A stretch of DNA of 64,000 bases from Vitis vinifera (Eukaryota > Streptophyta > Magnoliopsida > Vitales > Vitaceae), in assembly GCF_030704535.1 (NCBI RefSeq), contig NC_081813.1:6634501-6698500 (forward strand), read 5' to 3'. Shown in pieces: positions 60,281 through 64,000 of this stretch. The notes under the pieces are model-generated. The model was not told where the DNA came from. It searched no databases and saw only the letters and a program-made list of their open reading frames with translations. The translations under genes were made by a program, and so were the position numbers. The stretch's first letter is position 1, and each line of letters begins with the position of its first letter.

Positions 60281-63200
60281 GTACTGATTTCTGCTGACAG
60301 AAACTACCCATTAAAAATTTCTGCAATCTGGTTGAACTAATCCTTTGAATTTGGCCAAATTTCTACAAGAATTTTGATAGAGAAGGGGGAAAAATGGATA
60401 CCCAGCTACCGGAAAAGACAACTCACACTGGGAAATCCGAAGAAAAATAGCACATAATTGTCTAGATACCTCAATAACAAGTTCAAAGTAGGTCCAATGT
60501 TCTTGGAGTGATTACAAAGTAAGAAAAGAACACTGCAAGAAACTATAGTGGAAGTGTTTGGTGGGCTCAACAGTGGAGAAAACCATTTTCAGATCAAGAA
60601 CACAAAAGGGTTGTGTAAAGGTATTGATGGAGCTCAAAAGAAGATGACAAATTACAACCACATAACTGACCTCGTTTCTTTGACTCTGATGCAGAAACAA
60701 TTGGGTCTCCAGGGCTATTGGCTCTTGGCTCTTGGCTCTTTCTGGGTTCCAAGACATGGAAAGTGACTTAAATGGAAGCTAGAGTGACAAGTGAGAACAG
60801 GTTGGCAAGCCCAGGATTTCCATGGATTTCCAGGATTTCCACGTTTCCACTAGATTGAGTGTCTCGCTGCTCCTTTATTTTTTTCCTTTTTCTTTTCTTT
60901 TTTAATATTTCGTAATTATATTTTTGTGACTCAATGTTTGATGCATAAGGTCCTCTCTCTTTTGAATTTTTATTGGTGTGGTCCTTTCATGAGCTATTTT
61001 GTACATTTGCCCCACCTTTCTCTTCTTTAATGCAATCATACCCACATAAAGGTTAAATTTTGACTTAATCACCATCATTAATTTTTTTTTCTTTTTAACT
61101 ATATGTATGATTTTTACACAAGTTGAGTTTACGTAGACAAAGAAAAATTAAAAACTTGCCAAAATTATATATCATATTTATAAGCATGGAAGTATCAAAA
61201 CAAGAAAAGGATGAAGTAATGGGCTCAAATTCAAAATTTGCATATTAGAAGGCCATGGGCATTAAAAGTAAAAGAAAGCTATCAATTTCACTTCCAACTT
61301 TTGACTTCGACTTGCGCGTAGGTTTGGGTAGATTGAAAGTTTCCACCAAATTTCATTTTAATTTCTAATTTCCAACAAACATAGGCCGGCCCTTCCCAAC
61401 AAAATCTAAAGCTAATGTATTAAATCTTAATTTGAATATAAAGTGTCAAGCATGAATTTGAATCTTCATTAACAATTCAAATTCAATTCATAAGTAGATT
61501 CTAATCTAATTCTCTTTAACTAAGTTATCCAATGATATGTTAGACTGTATTTAACAGCAATCATAGAAAACGTTTTCGATCATCTTAATATTTAAAAGAT
61601 AAAAAATTTTAAATATTAAAAAAGTTTCTTATAATTATTATCAAACAGATTCTTATGTTGTATTTGTTTTTTGACTGAATAAAAAAAGTCAAAATATTTG
61701 AATTTTTCTATTCAATTAAAAATTACTCATTGACATCAATCAATATAATTAAATTAAACTTATTGATAACAAATTGATTTTAATTATATTAATTAATATT
61801 AATAAGTTACTTTTAGTTGAATAAAAAAATAAAATATTTTGATTTTTTTTATTTAATTAAAAAACAAACATCAACTTAGTATGATTAGTTTTTTTTAAGA
61901 TTATATATACTTTAATTTAAATTATTTTATTTGTTTTTAATTTATAATTAATTCAATAATTTATAGATTGAAGTTTGAAGTTTGAACCCAAACCACCGTC
62001 ACCTTTTCTTCCTCCCTCTTGTCAACACCGCGAGTACAACCACTTTTAATTAATAAATAATGCAATGCTTTTAATAATTGGGGTGGCAAAAAGTTTATAC
62101 ATTTTCAATTAGCCTTTAACCTAATCTAAACCACTTCCCATATTTTTTATTTTTATTGGAATAAAAATAAATTTGTAATAAATATCAACATCAGCTTTTG
62201 GTGAAGTTTCAACACTAAAATGATAATTATAGTTTTGCTTCTAAAAGGTCAAAATGGCGTGTGAAAACAAGCAAGGCAATGAGAATGGAAGGAGGGGGGT
62301 TGGTAAGGGGGTTATTGGAAAGATACCCTTTGGAATTTTTAAATCTTCCCCAACTGCCTCCGTTCTCTCTCTCTCCAAATTATTATAACTAGATTGGTGA
62401 TAAATATTATTTTTTATTTTTTATTTAAATTTTTTTTATTAAATATGAAATAATTTTATTATAAAAGAGATTGTGGGTTGGTTTTGACTATTGTTTGTGA
62501 AAATAATTTTATGTTTTCTAAAATAAAACTTGAAAAACTCGTCTCATAATTAAAAATTATTTTTTATTTTTTGATTTTAACAATAGAAAATAAGATGTTT
62601 TCAGAAAATATTTTTTTAGTTGTTTTTACTTGGTTTTTTACGTTTGTTTTAAACATTAATTATACAAATATTTAAAAAAATTAAAAATAAAATTCTATAC
62701 ATAAATTTACTTTTAAAACATATTTAAAAATATTAAAAAATATGTTAAAAATATTTTAGGTTTTTAAATAAATTTTTATTATATAAAATATTAAAGAATA
62801 ATTTTTAAAAACTATTCTTAAAGACTGTTTTTCTTAACGGTTTTTAAAAATATTCATCAAACAACCACTTTGATTTTTTATCAATAACGACAAACCAACT
62901 TTAATTGTAGTCAATGTTATAGGTTAAGATATGATAATTTTCTTTGTAGAAGTATAAAAAATTATTAATGGCTGCATAAGAAGTTTCTACCCTTGGGTGG
63001 CGATCTAAGTCTTGGATATAATCATACACTAAGTGATCATGACCTATGTAATAATAGCGACCTATTTAATAATATATATATATATATATATAGTTGCTAA
63101 AATACTATTGAGTTCATATTTTTATTTAAAATTTTCTTAATTCATTATTTGATTTTAAAGTCTTGTCTTTCCTTTATGTCGCTTCATGGCTTTATCTAGA

Positions 63201-64000
63201 CTTGGCATTTACCATGTTAATATGGTCTTTTATGTGTATTATATATTTATGGATGTGAGACAAACAACTTCAAAGAATGAAAAAATAACAAATTATTGGC
63301 TCTCGTATTTACTTCGAAGATGATGTGAAGTCCTTGAAAAATCTTATCTTCAACTGGGAAAATGACCAGAATGAGATGGATGGGTGAATTTTAAAAATTA
63401 TAATAAAAGGATCATAAAATTGAACCTAAATTAAAATATGTGAAATGAATTTAACCTATTTTAAATCAACTTAATCCTATGAGATAATTTGAATATTCAA
63501 TGCAAACACAATCAGACAAAGGACACAATTTTATTACATGAAAAACCCTCACTCTAATTATGGTAATAAAAAACCATGGTACATAGATTTATTTGAAAGC
63601 TTAACGCTAATTAAAGATTTACTTTCTAGTATCTATACCTTGATCCATGTCCATCATGTAGTACCTCTAATGCTCCAGTGGATTTCTCTCAACCTCTAAG
63701 GCGATGCAGGTCTTTCCAACAACTAAAAATTCAAAATAATGAATCCTTGTTGAGAGTTTGGGAATGTTAAGGCAAGTTGGGTTGATTATTTCAATGTGTC
63801 AAATCCTAAAATGGGTTAAGAGAGGGTTTATATAGGTCTACAAACCTCAGGGATCGGTATATAGAATTTAACAAAAAGAATACTTGTGAATTTTCATCTA
63901 TCATATTTTGTCATATTCGGGAAGACTGTTCAAGAGCACTTAACCACTGCTTGAGCACCTTTGGTGCTTTAGCGTTGGATAAGCACTTGAGCAGTTCCGA
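60281..64000. other. Receptor-kinase promoter and AT-rich spacer to window end
   Basis: Bases 60281-60880 are the likely leader and promoter of the receptor kinase (minus strand). From 60880 on I see no gene. Short AT-rich MITE-like stretches lie at 61545-61660, 61660-61870 and 62470-62880 (GTTGGTTTTGACTATTGTTTG against a right end reading ATTCATCAAACAACCACTTTG). An AT microsatellite lies at 63071-63092. The last 700 bp (GGGTTTATATAGGTCTAC at 63819, then GTTCAAGAGC, GCTTGAGCACC and CTTGAGCAGTTCC) look like the start of a repeated element that runs out of the window; its type cannot be told. Confidence 0.55.
63071..63092. repeat. (AT)n microsatellite
   Basis: Eleven AT units. Confidence 0.85.

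Overview
This window is nuclear DNA of a flowering plant, most likely a woody eudicot; the gene set resembles grapevine (Vitis), but that species call is from memory of the families and not from a search. Signs of a plant genome are AT-rich spacers, GT-AG introns, many small TTA-flanked MITEs, a plant L1-type LINE, and plant-only families (S-domain receptor kinase, EPFL peptide, MUSTANG-type transposase gene, plant C2-type phospholipase D).

Layout. 1-4.6 kb: AT-rich spacer with a perfect 117-bp tandem duplication and two MITEs. 4.6-10.8 kb (+): alpha-class phospholipase D with a 5'UTR intron. 13.3-13.8 kb (+): small two-exon plant gene of unknown function. 14-20.5 kb: spacer with a tandem duplication of about 890 bp. 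20.6-23.7 kb (+): five-exon gene for a Gag1-like clamp (DUF4050) protein with a 5-nt first coding exon and a GC-AG intron. 26.0-28.4 kb (-): 5'-truncated LINE with a target-site duplication. 29.0-31.7 kb (-): MUSTANG-like domesticated Mutator transposase with an N-terminal PB1 domain and a tandemly repeated 81-nt mini-exon. 32.8-35.5 kb: dense repeat block (fold-back element, 51-bp satellite-like array, TIR element inside a fossil LTR-like stretch). 35.85-36.65 kb (+): organellar small heat-shock protein. 42.5-43.0 kb (+): EPFL secreted peptide. 45.0-48.1 kb (+): small plastid membrane protein. 49.5-51.1 kb (+): TPR protein with a glycine-rich region. 55.2-56.9 kb (+): equilibrative nucleoside transporter of the ENT8 type. 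57.2-57.5 kb: TRIM-like miniature LTR element. 57.8-60.3 kb (-): intronless SD2-5-type lectin receptor kinase, convergent with the transporter. 60.3-64 kb: AT-rich spacer.

The genes are independent transcription units without operon logic; membrane-lipid signalling (PLD), stress chaperoning, peptide signalling, receptor kinase signalling and nucleoside transport happen to be neighbours. The observation I rate most worth checking is the MUSTANG-like gene: an 81-nt, phase-symmetric exon-like unit occurs twice inside its only coding intron, one copy with an intact donor and one with the donor GT changed to AT, in a tandem array of about 185-bp units. All exon boundaries were derived by hand from splice signals, reading phase and family knowledge.
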